From NCBI GenBank assembly GCA_009602725.1, contig WELB01000048.1, positions 146,708 through 177,294 on the forward strand: a DNA stretch of 30,587 nucleotides. Direction: 5' to 3'. The DNA comes from Spirogloea muscicola (lineage: Eukaryota > Streptophyta > Zygnematophyceae > Spirogloeales > Spirogloeaceae). The translations under genes were made by a program, and so were the position numbers. The notes under the pieces were generated by a model that had not been told where the DNA came from, ran no database searches, and saw only the letters and a program-made list of their open reading frames with translations. This document shows, in pieces, positions 1 to 11,394 of this stretch; the first letter of the stretch is position 1; the number at the start of each line of letters is the position of its first letter.

Positions 1-66
1 GGCCCGTCGCCCGCCGCCGCGGCGCCTTCTGCCAGCCGGGGCGTCGCCGGGGCCGGCGGCGGGTAC

Positions 67-2876
<2,810 letters not shown>

Positions 2877-3519
2877 TGACGGCTCCTGTGCCAAGCAGTC
2901 ACAAAGCAAGCGCACTGCAGCATCAGCATTGCCTTCTTAAACACTGCACGTTGCAACCAACGTGCGGAGGCATTTTGTCTTGTCCACGACTTGAGCACTC
3001 GTTACTGGTGGTCAGCATTCCACCTCCAAGTTTAGGAGCATACTGGTGAGTAAGGCTTTCTCTGAACAGCCTGAACAGCTCTACATTTTGAGCAGTGAAG
3101 GCCTCCTAAGTCCCATGACCTCAATTGGTCATCCATCTGACAGCCAGGAGTAGCACCATAGCAATCAATGTTACCTTGAAAAGAATTTGTACAGTGACTG
3201 CCGGTGGTACTTGAAGAATACACCGAACCAGGTATGAGCTGGAGCTTAGTGAGGCTCACTATCACCTTTGTGGGCGCAGCCAATGCCTGGATAACTGCAA
3301 TTTGAGCAAGAGTAGAGTTGCTGAGTCATACTGCCTTACAGGTGCCAGAGAATGGGCAGGCAGCCAGAGAATGGGCAGGCAGCAGCGAGCCTTTGCCTGC
3401 AAGTGGGTGAGGGTGTACCTGGACACAATCAGCTGGTCTTGTTGAGAGATTGTTGAGCTTCAGCTTGAGGAAAGTAGCTTACGTAGGTCCATAGGTAGCT
3501 CAGGTCATCTTAGGTCACA
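2877..3519. other. Convergent 3' intergenic region (TDH / WD40 gene)
   Basis: No coding segment is supported here. The region must hold both 3' UTRs, since the TDH stop is at 2874-2876 and the minus-strand WD40 stop is at 3520-3522. It contains a short exact tandem duplication (3344-3381) and a run of AGGTCA-like repeats close to 3520. No clear polyadenylation signal shared by both strands was identified. Confidence 0.7.
3344..3381. repeat. Exact 19-bp tandem duplication
   Basis: The 19-base unit GCCAGAGAATGGGCAGGCA occurs twice head to tail with no mismatch, in the 3' region between two convergent genes. It looks like a recent slippage or unequal-exchange event. Confidence 0.9.
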
Positions 3520-3529
3520 TTAGGTCATT
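3484..3529. repeat. 10-bp-period AGGTCA direct repeats overlapping the WD40 stop codon
   Basis: Reading the plus strand, TAGGTC, TAGGTA and then three AGGTCA cores occur at about 10-base spacing, the last three separated by TCTT and CATT. The block covers the minus-strand stop codon at 3520-3522 and runs into its 3' UTR. Function is unknown; simple tandem expansion is the plainest explanation. Confidence 0.7.
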
Positions 3530-6410
3530 GATGTTGCTGCTGGCACGAACTTTGAGATCGATCGAGAAGCAGCCCATAAGGAAGGACCACCTGTCACCAC
3601 CTCCATCAGCAGGTTCGCATCGAAATCCACCTGGCCTCTACTGATGGCTTTGCCAGTTTCCATACTGTAGATGGACAAGGCCCTTGAACCTTCTCCAGGA
3701 GTAGCTACCACAGTACCACTTGCAGCAAAGCATGGGCGGTAGATGTTGCGACATCTGCTAATGTTGGGACTGCAAGATGCGTATCAGCACAAGAAGTGGA
3801 AGTAAGCCAAGGTGGTAATACACTGAACAGTTTGATGGAAGATGATTGACGTTTCTAATGTCACAGCGAGAGCACAGCCAACAGAAATACTTGCCTGTCG
3901 GTGGAAGGGAGTAGATGACCTACCTGACATGACCCGATAGCTTGAATATTGAGCTGGCTGGGTAGCGAATGTCATGTATTTGAATGTGTGGATCATTGCT
4001 GAAAGTCAAGTGCAGGGTTTAAGGTCATATTTCCATGTCTCTCTTGTCAAAGTGAGCTTCATCTAGGCATGAGACTCAAAGGTCACTGCTACATCTAGTT
4101 GGTAAGCCAGACATGGCATGTTCATCTGGAAACTTTTCAGATCTCAACTGTTGAAGCATTGCAGATTGCAAGTTCAGCACATTCATACCTTGCTGACATA
4201 AGGGTTGTATCAACATGAGGATGCCACTCGACCACGTTGACAGCACTTGAATGACAGTTGTCTATCAGAATAGCGCAAGCGTTAGCGAGACGAAGATCAA
4301 GAATGCAGATCAAACCATCCGCTCCACAGTCGGCTGCAATGTTGTCATCTCTGCCAGTCCATAAGGGAAGCTCAATTAGGGTCCTGACAATTGCCGTTGT
4401 TGTCTTGGTACTTTACAAGAAGCACAGTCACAGTACAATGATGAGAATCACTAGTCATGGCATGTCAGCAACGAGTGAAGAATACAAAGGTCATGGTGGA
4501 TGCCTCCCTTTGTCCTTACCTGAACCTGACGCCCCGCACAGCTGCAGAGTGATGTCCTGCTATTACTCTCTCCTTCTGAATTTGTCCAGAGTTGATAACA
4601 GATAGGGCTGTGGTATGATCTTTGGATGACGTCAATATCTTGAGGCCTCTTGCGTGCATTCCAAAGATGCCCTGTACAGGTAGCTACAAAAGTAATTCTT
4701 GGGGAGGCGCTATCTTGGAAAGTTCTCACACAGTAAATACGTGTACCTAAACCCTAAACCCTACTGCCGATTCTTTAGTATCAGCAGCCGCTTCTTACCC
4801 TACTACATCCGCAGAAATGCTGCAGACCGGACTGGGTTTCCTGCTGCCATGCTGCTAGTTTGTAACTTACTGATAGTCTTGGGTAGCATACCTGTGCATG
4901 AAGAGAGGTTGTGCTTGCGACCTTCATCGGGAGAGAATCTTTTGCCCCAGTATCCTTATTGATATCCCACAGAACCACAGAAAAATCATTGGAACTGGAC
5001 AGAAGAAGTGTGGTGTTGTCCTGTGCAAGCAGACCCAGTTGTCAAGGATGTTTCTACGGTTACGACGTTTGAAAGCAAAGCGGGCCAGTTGTGAAGTGGG
5101 GATCAACGCGATTGCAGAAGCTCCTCTTGAGAAGGATGGCATGACCCAAGCAAGCAATACTCAGTGTCAGCTCAGCCACTGACATGATAGAAGCCAAGCT
5201 CTACTAGACGTAGTATCTATCAAATCCTAATCAGATAAGTAACTGTGAGTCAAAATCCCTGTGGACATGTAAAGTGGGCCCCACCTGAGTATCAGAAGAC
5301 AAAAATTGTACATGAGATATCCAGCCGCTTCCTGCTTTCCAAGACAGTAGAGGATCGCCCATGCTGCTACAGCTATCCTCCAATCCCCGACATGACTGTG
5401 AAGACGAACCTGATCAAGATGGGCCTCAGGTATTAATTTGAGATACAATGCGACCAATCAACGTAAAGGTCAGCGGCTTTTATGCACTGTAGCCTAATTC
5501 CTCAAAGTGTGTCAGTGCATCTGAGACATGTCCGTTTAGCACCTGATTATTGTGGTTAATCTACATCAAGCATGCTGGATGAGTAATCTCAGTAGCAGCC
5601 AGTGTGTCACCTCTGAGGCTCATATTAAATCACCTGTATTGGCCACTCCAAATATGGAGATGCGCCCATTATGGCCCCCAGCAGCAAGCAGGGAAGATTT
5701 TGATGCAGAGTGGCTCATGGTGTAGATCTGCAATCGTGGCACATCACACGGTTGTAGGCAACAGTATATCATAGATATCATGGACCGGCAGTGCTACAGT
5801 TTATGAGTCCTAACATGAATCAATGTTGATAAATATGCAACATATCCTGAATCTCCAGCTCACAGGCGCCCCTCACTTTGGTCAATGCTGGATCCTGGAA
5901 CTGGCTGCCCCCAAAGGAGTATGCACGGACGCAGGCTTGGATCTCTGTCCCGTCCATTCCGTCAGGTGGACCTGATCCTGTGACTTCCTTGCAGATGTAT
6001 TTCCACACTGAGGATTCTTTGTGACTGTCGCTGAGTGCTGGGCCGTCTTCTTTCTTCCATCCATCCATCCTGCAATCACTGCCTGTTGCAAAAACTTGGT
6101 GAGAAGTGGGCAATCCTCGTACTGAAACACCCATAGGAACTGATAATACAGCAACTTTGGCTGCAGTAAGCACCTTCGGTCGACACAGCGTCCCCGCCAG
6201 AATTGTGGGCCCTTTTGCTTCTTCGCAGTGGGAGGGACAGTGGCCCGATCTCATTCAATTCTCGTCTCTTCTGCCTCTTCTGCATACTTGCTTTGGCGGT
6301 GAGCATTTGTGCAGCTTGGCCGAGACCAAGCTGCACCAATATCTCGTTGTTCCGACGTATGTTATCAGCCCGCAGCTGCTGGTACTCATGGGCGGCAGCT
6401 TGCGTGTCTA
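3520..6410 (-). CDS. WDR76/CMR1-family WD40 repeat protein (plant DRS1-like)
   Basis: Proteins of this family are WD40 propellers that bind damaged or modified chromatin and act with DDB1-CUL4 ligases. Exons, read from high to low coordinates: 6410-6174, 6082-5877, 5727-5634, 5409-5285, 5020-4892, 4671-4520, 4350-4189, 3998-3924, 3769-3520. Every junction is GT-AG and in phase, giving about 476 residues. The N-terminus has the family signature EYQQLRADNIRRNNEIL followed by PLSLPLRRSKR. Propeller blades include LLAAGGHNGRISIFGV, LLSWKAGSGWISHVQFL, LLLSSSNDFSVVLWDI, GIFGMHARGLKILTSSKD, AVNVVEWHPHVDTTLMS and LSGHV. The C-terminal part has RNIYRPCF, GEGSRALSIYSMETGKAIS and PSLWAASRSISKFVPA. The true start codon was not found: the first listed exon begins after a CTGCAG acceptor, so at least one short 5' exon lies upstream in GC-rich DNA. 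The gene is divergent from the RPA34.5-like gene. Confidence 0.88.
4746..4763. repeat. Interstitial telomeric repeat, CCCTAAA type
   Basis: Eighteen bases read CCTAAACCCTAAACCCTA, about two and a half units of the Arabidopsis-type telomere repeat (TTTAGGG on the other strand). It lies in the intron between WD40 exons 4892 and 4671. This telomere type is common in green algae and land plants and supports the lineage call. It could also act as a telo-box. Confidence 0.85.
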
Positions 6411-7417
6411 CTGCAGTCTCAGCAGTAACATACAACCGTCTTAGATGACCGGACCAATGGCATGACAACTGCGAATACGGTGACACTAGCAAGCAAGGCT
6501 GACAGATGGCTTGACGTAAGGAGGACGGAACCCACTCAATGACATACTCCCTCTCGAGTAGGTGACAGGGCCCAGGGTTTACAGAGTTGAGCACTGGGAT
6601 TGAGGACTGCGGAAAAGCGTGCGCAGGGTCCAAGATCGCGTGAGAGGAACGCGAGAACGCGGAAGGTGCTCGGACCTTCCTCCGTTGTGCTGGACGTCGG
6701 TATCTCCAAGGCCGCAGCCGCGGCGGGCTGCGAGGGGCTCGCCTCCTCGTCGTCGGCAGCGCCGGAGCCTGGCCGTGCCGAGGAGGGCGTCGGCAGCGGG
6801 GGAGGAGAAGGGAAACCAGGAGCGGCCTCCTCGGCAGGCCCGGCACCGGCCGCCTCTCGCCGCCGCCGCCGTGGCGCGGGGAGGACGAGGCTTCGAAGGG
6901 CCTCGGCGGGGGCAGCCGCCGCCGCTGCCGNGCGCTTGGCGGCGCCTTCTGCGGCGGCAGCAGCGGCGGCGACGGCGGGCGGCGGCGGCGGCAGTGGCGG
7001 CGGTTTCGAATCTCGAAGCGGGCGGGAAATGGCGTCGACGGAACGGCGACGAGCAGGTCGCAACGTCGCCTCCGTCGTCTCGTTCGACGCTCCGCTCCTC
7101 GTCCTTTGGTCTCGTTCACACCGGCGCGGCTCACCGGGCCACCGAGGGCAGCTCCTCGCCAGCCATGGCGGGCCCTCGGAGCTCGCCGGGGCAGCGGCGG
7201 CGGCGCGCCATGGCTGCCGCTCACCAGTCCCCGCTCCCACGCTCGACGCTCCGGAGCCTCAAGCTTGCTTCCTCCGGCATCGACTCCTTGAAAGCTTGAT
7301 TGAGCTTTCCCGGCACCAGCGGGCGCTGCGGCAGTCGCTTGGGCCGGCACCGCCGGCTTCGGGACCTCGCGACGCTCTCCTCGCCGCTAAATCCTGAAAC
7401 CTAAGCCGCAGCCAGTA
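6411..7417. other. GC-rich divergent promoter / 5' region between WD40 and RPA34.5-like genes
   Basis: This kilobase separates the first supported exon of the minus-strand WD40 gene from the ATG of the plus-strand RPA34.5-like gene. It must hold both promoters and the missing WD40 first exon. The middle (about 6700-7350) is GC-rich with (GCC)n and (GGC)n tracts and an ambiguous base at 6931. Long open frames exist on both strands but encode low-complexity Ala/Pro/Arg/Gly runs and match no family I recognise, so I do not call a gene. Confidence 0.6.
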
Positions 7418-9671
7418 ATGGAGGCTGCCGCCGCCGGCGGGTCCAAGGCTCCGCCGCCGGCCCCGCCACCAACGCCGCCGCCGGGGTCCGCTCCGCCTGC
7501 CTCCCCTTACGGCTGGTGCCGCCACCGACACCCCGCTGCTAAGGCATCGCAGATAATAAGATGTTCTGTTGATTGAAGGAAAAGAGGGTGCAAGTTTAGG
7601 ATTAGGAATACGGGTTTAAGGCTTGAGGATTAAGTAGGGTCCCGGGGTTTTTGCTAGAAACTTCAGACATTTGGCACTTCTCAAGGATCAGGTACCGCGA
7701 TCGTGACTTCTGCCGAAGTGTGATGTCCCTGCAGGTCGTCCGTCGTCCCCAGCGGCTTCAGCCTGCAGCGGCGGCAGGCGGGCGCCGCCACCGAGGCGCT
7801 GCTCGCCGGCGCCGGCAAGGAGCTCTGGCTCGTGCAGCTGCCCGAAGCTAAGCAGGTCGCTCCGAGGGCCTCCATTGCTGCCCCGATCAAGCGTGTCAAA
7901 TTAAGCCAATTTTCCAGCTCGTTTACATGGGTGTTACGTGGGTGTTGCTGCTTCTCATATTTTGTGGAGGCGGCAGCTCGACTTGGCGAGCCTCTCGGGC
8001 GTGAAGCTGGCGGTCGCAGACGGTGCGCCGGACGGCTTCCTGGGGTCCATTCGACTGCCGAGCGGTGAGCACACGGCATGGCCAGTCATAGACATGACGA
8101 GGCGCAAGATTCTGAATACAAAACCCTTGCGCCCGGATGGCTAACCTTCTGAATGTACAGTCAGATGGAAAGAGCAACAATCTTCTAAATTGAGTGTTAC
8201 AGGTTCAAGTCCTGTAAAAAGCAACATCCAAATCTTTGTATTGGCATGCTTCCTGGTGGTGGCCAGGGGCCCGCTACTCGCTGCAGTCGGAGCCCTGCAG
8301 CAACGCCGACGAGCTGTTTGCCGTGGTGCCCCGAGGCGACGAGGTCGCCGCTTCAGGTACGCTCAAGACCCGTTGTTGCAGTGGCTGCTCAGTCTGGCAA
8401 GATCTACTGATGCTGCTTCGACAAATGGGTTAGGAAATTCTTGTAGCAGCGATGGACGCGGCTGCAATGTCCTTTTACTTATGCCTGTGGGCATGGAGGC
8501 AACTGTTGTTGCTTGCTGGATGGCATGATGATGGCTGGCGCTCGATTCGACAGACATCCAGTTGCCCGCAACGCAGTCGGACCCACTGCCGCTGGTCGTT
8601 GGTACGTGGTGTGCAGTGAGGAGAATCGCCAGGCGGGTGACTCTGGTGCAGGCCTTGGAACCCCCTGCGCAGCCTGCAGCAGTGGTGGCACCAGCAGATT
8701 CCGGCCGCACTGCCAGCAGCGGAGGTCATGCCGACGTCGGCACCTCAGTCAAGAAGAGCAGGAAGGAGGAGAAAGACAAGAGAAGGAGACACGCTGAGCA
8801 GCCACCGGTGCCAGTGCCAGCACCTGTGTTGCTTAATAGAGGTGGCAGTGGTGCCGGCCAGACGGCAGCTGGGCTTGCTGGTACTGAGCTCGAGGTAAAC
8901 GAAAAGATAAGAAGCAAGGAAAAGAAAGAGAAGAAGAAGGAGAAAGAGAAGCAGGAGGAGAAGAGAGGGGAGGAGAAGGTGCTGCAGCCGCTGGCACGAC
9001 CAACGTCAGTGCCAGCAGCGCCAGCGTCTGGGAAAGTCGGCGAGCGCATGAGAGCAACTAGCATGCAATCGACTGAGCCTACAATTGTTCAAGGTGATGT
9101 GAAGGAGGAGAAGGATGAGAAGAGGAAGAAGAAGAAGAAGAAGGAGGAGGGGAAAGAGGAGGAGGTGAAGCAGGCCGAGGGGAAGCCGACACAGCGAGTG
9201 CCAGCACCGGCACATCGCAAGGACGCTGGAGCGGCTGAGAAAGAGGTAGTGGAGCTTGTCCACACTGCGACTCAAGCACCAAGGAAGGAGAAGAAGCGGG
9301 CGAAGAGGGACGCGGAGCTGCTTACTGCTCCGGTGCCTGCAGTATCTGCTGCTGCAGGGGCCGGAGCAGAGAATGGGGCTCGTCATGAGCTCGCTAACAG
9401 CAGTGCAGGACTGGAGGATGCGGCTCATGCAGAGGGCAGGAGGAAGAAGAGGAAGAAGGCAGAGGAGCAGCTTCTGCAGTCGGGACTGGCAGCAACGGCA
9501 GCGAACGAGAAGGCCCAGGAAGCTGGCGAGGGCGTGGGAGTCCACGATGGGACCAAGTTGCCCGCAGAGGGGGCGGCAAAGCATGCGAGGCAGAAGGTGA
9601 GGAGGGGAGGAGAAGAGGGGGGCGCACGGACAACCTCTTTGGACAGTGCAGCACGCGAAGGCAGTCGTTGA
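7418..9671 (+). CDS. Probable RNA polymerase I subunit RPA34.5-like protein (PAF49/CD3EAP family), lysine-rich tail
   Basis: RPA34.5 pairs with RPA49 in a TFIIF-like heterodimer on RNA polymerase I and helps make rRNA in the nucleolus. Exons: 7418-7515, 7735-7855, 7977-8064, 8267-8356, 8554-9671, giving 504 residues. The start is the ATG at 7418, which opens a Pro-rich leader; splicing then joins YGW to SSVVPSGFSLQ. The core reads GKELWLVQLPEAK, then LDLASLSGVKL, IRLPSGARYSL and DELFAVVPRG, like the ELWLI-x-P...LNG-x-K dimerisation core of the family. From about residue 165 on it is disordered and rich in KKSRKEEKDKRR-type lysine/glutamate clusters, as in animal PAF49. A strong donor (GGTACGT, 8601-8607) in the last exon has no in-phase acceptor, so I read through it; a short intron ending at CAG 8651 remains possible. 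The assignment rests on pattern memory only. Confidence 0.6.
8161..8223 (+). pseudogene. tRNA-Arg(UCU)-like 3' fragment, probably organelle-derived
   Basis: The segment folds like a tRNA lacking its 5' acceptor strand. The D-loop and 3' D-stem read ATGGAAAGAGC. The anticodon arm has a CAAT/ATTG stem around the seven-base loop CTTCTAA, which has T33, anticodon TCT and A37. A five-base variable loop GTGTT follows, then a perfect T-arm, ACAGG-TTCAAGT-CCTGT. The 3' acceptor half is AAAAAGC plus discriminator A. Upstream of 8161 there is no GCTTTTT partner and the 5' D-stem (AGTC) does not pair with GAGC, so the gene is broken at about tRNA position 12. The A/T-rich stems suggest a mitochondrial or plastid source. 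It lies in intron 3 of the RPA34.5-like gene, same strand. Confidence 0.6.
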
Positions 9672-11394
9672 TGCCAGATTGGCTTAAACGTGGTGAAAGC
9701 CGTCCAAGGACTTGGCTTCCGGAATTTTTATGTGAGGTGCACCAGTCATGCTTCGTGGTTGGAAGGACCGCCGAAGGACTACTAGTGCCAATAGAAAAGC
9801 TGACGTGATTGCAGTGGGGCAAGCCTCTCCTTTGGCATACCCCAGCAAGGAGCCATGCCCACATCATGGACACGGGGCCACCTTAAGAGCAGCTTCTGGG
9901 ACGCTGCTTGGTCGGAAGCTCTGAGCCATTCTTGCAAGAAGGTGTTCTGCAGCAGGCGCTCGAGGCGAGCAGGGTTACCTGCAGACGCCACACTTTCAGC
10001 TCCTCCGCTTCATCAGAGCACTTTCTAAGTCCTCCATTCTACTCTGCCCGTCCCATGGTGGCGTGCCATGGTATCAAGCAAGTTCACTCCTGGTGAAGGA
10101 AGTCCCTATATTGTACTCTGCTCATTGCAAGTGTTCACCCTTTCAGCTCTCTTCTAAATCTCTCAAACTTGGAATATGTAGACCTACTTGATAGTCCTGG
10201 CTCCTAAATTCCCGACATGCAATCTGGTCCAGGCATGGGAATCAGGACTTTGATTTCTGGCCAGTCCTGCCAACAGGGACAGCTTGCCGACCCTGGTGTT
10301 TGGCAACGCGCCCGTCTCCTCCTTCCTATGTTCTGCGCAGCAAGGCTGCAGGCGTGCTCCCATCTGTGGCAACCTCGTAACATTAAGGCTGCCGAACTTT
10401 TAACTACGGTGCTACCTCTAGATTGCCACAGGCTGCTGGGGGCCTCCGCAAGGCAAGTACTTCTTAACTGCATCGCCATGCCGTGTGAGGAGAGCTCGCA
10501 GGCGCCCTTGTACATTGCACAGTCTTGCTGTGGCGAGCCATTGTGTTGCAGCCCTCTCCTCGCAGGGAGCTCAGAGGCAGCATACCGCAGGGTGGTGGTC
10601 ATCTCAACATACTTGTGTTGTGCCGCTGCACAGTGCAGGGAAACCCGCCTTGCGAAGTCGCGCAGTCGCAAGGCTTTCTAAGCGGGAGCCGGGTCTGCCT
10701 CTCAGGCAGCTGCCACAACAAGCCTGCCACCATTAAGACTCTGAGCCCTGTGTCTTCATGGCAGCTGCTCCCACGATCTGACCAAGTACATGCTAAATAC
10801 GGAGCCCATAGTTGCTGTTTTCTTGTGAGTCCGTGGTGGGCAAATACGTACCATTGTCTTGGAACTTTGACAGTGAACCCTGCAGGATGACCAGCCAACT
10901 TTTCAGCTGGTTATTAGCAGTGCTTGCGAAATTGATGAGACAGTTTTGGACTACCAACGTTCAGGTCACATGTCACATGAACGATTCAGTGGATCTGTGT
11001 GATGAAGACCAATGTTGATGATAAGACATGCCGATGTCATTACTCTTATTCATCTGTTGCGTGACTAGCTCCTGATCAAGCACTGCCAGAACAGATTGAT
11101 CACTTGTCAGCAGCCGCTGGGGAGTAGCTTCTTCCTAGTAAGGGCTAGTTGCAACCTTGTATAAGCAGCCGGCTCTTAGGCACAATTGGCTGCAGCCTTG
11201 TGGTGCCGCAGCGGCACTGTCTCTCATCCATAGATAAGATATAACAATCAATGTGATGATTTCCGCGGGCCTCAAAGCAGTGGCCGGCATAAGATGCTAA
11301 ACTATTGACATTGGCAGCATACGGCATGGTCGGCCTGCAGCCAGTATCAGTGTAAAGATAGTCACTTGATGGGGTGTATCCAGCAGCCGGTGCG
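9672..11394. other. Convergent 3' intergenic region (RPA34.5-like / AMT)
   Basis: About 1.7 kb between the stop of the plus-strand RPA34.5-like gene and the stop of the minus-strand ammonium transporter. A 155-codon open frame on the plus strand (10217-10681) overlaps a similar one on the minus strand (10671-10204). Neither has recognisable motifs or flanking splice sites joined to a known gene, so I leave both uncalled. The rest must hold the two 3' UTRs; I see no RNA gene or mobile element here. Confidence 0.55.

Noticed and set aside
3504-3528. AGGTCA repeats as hormone-receptor response elements.
   Set aside because: Nuclear hormone receptors are animal proteins and this is a green-lineage genome; tandem repeat growth is simpler.
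6076-7350. A 424-codon minus-strand open frame through the GC-rich region upstream of the WD40 gene.
   Set aside because: Only its 3' part (below 6410) carries family sequence. The rest is low-complexity Arg/Pro/Ala, overlaps equally long plus-strand frames and is best explained by lack of A/T-rich stop codons in GC-rich DNA.
6600-7397. A 265-codon plus-strand open frame with Ala/Gly/Ser runs.
   Set aside because: No recognisable domain, shares the GC-rich tract with long frames on the other strand, and lies in a divergent promoter position.
8602-8651. Possible short intron in the RPA34.5-like last exon (donor GTACGT, acceptor CAG).
   Set aside because: The strong donor and the acceptor are out of phase with each other, and the frame is open across the segment, so I read through it.
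10217-10681. A 154-residue plus-strand frame with a similar minus-strand partner in the convergent spacer.
   Set aside because: No family motif, codon pattern or splice context sets it apart from chance; left as unassigned DNA.
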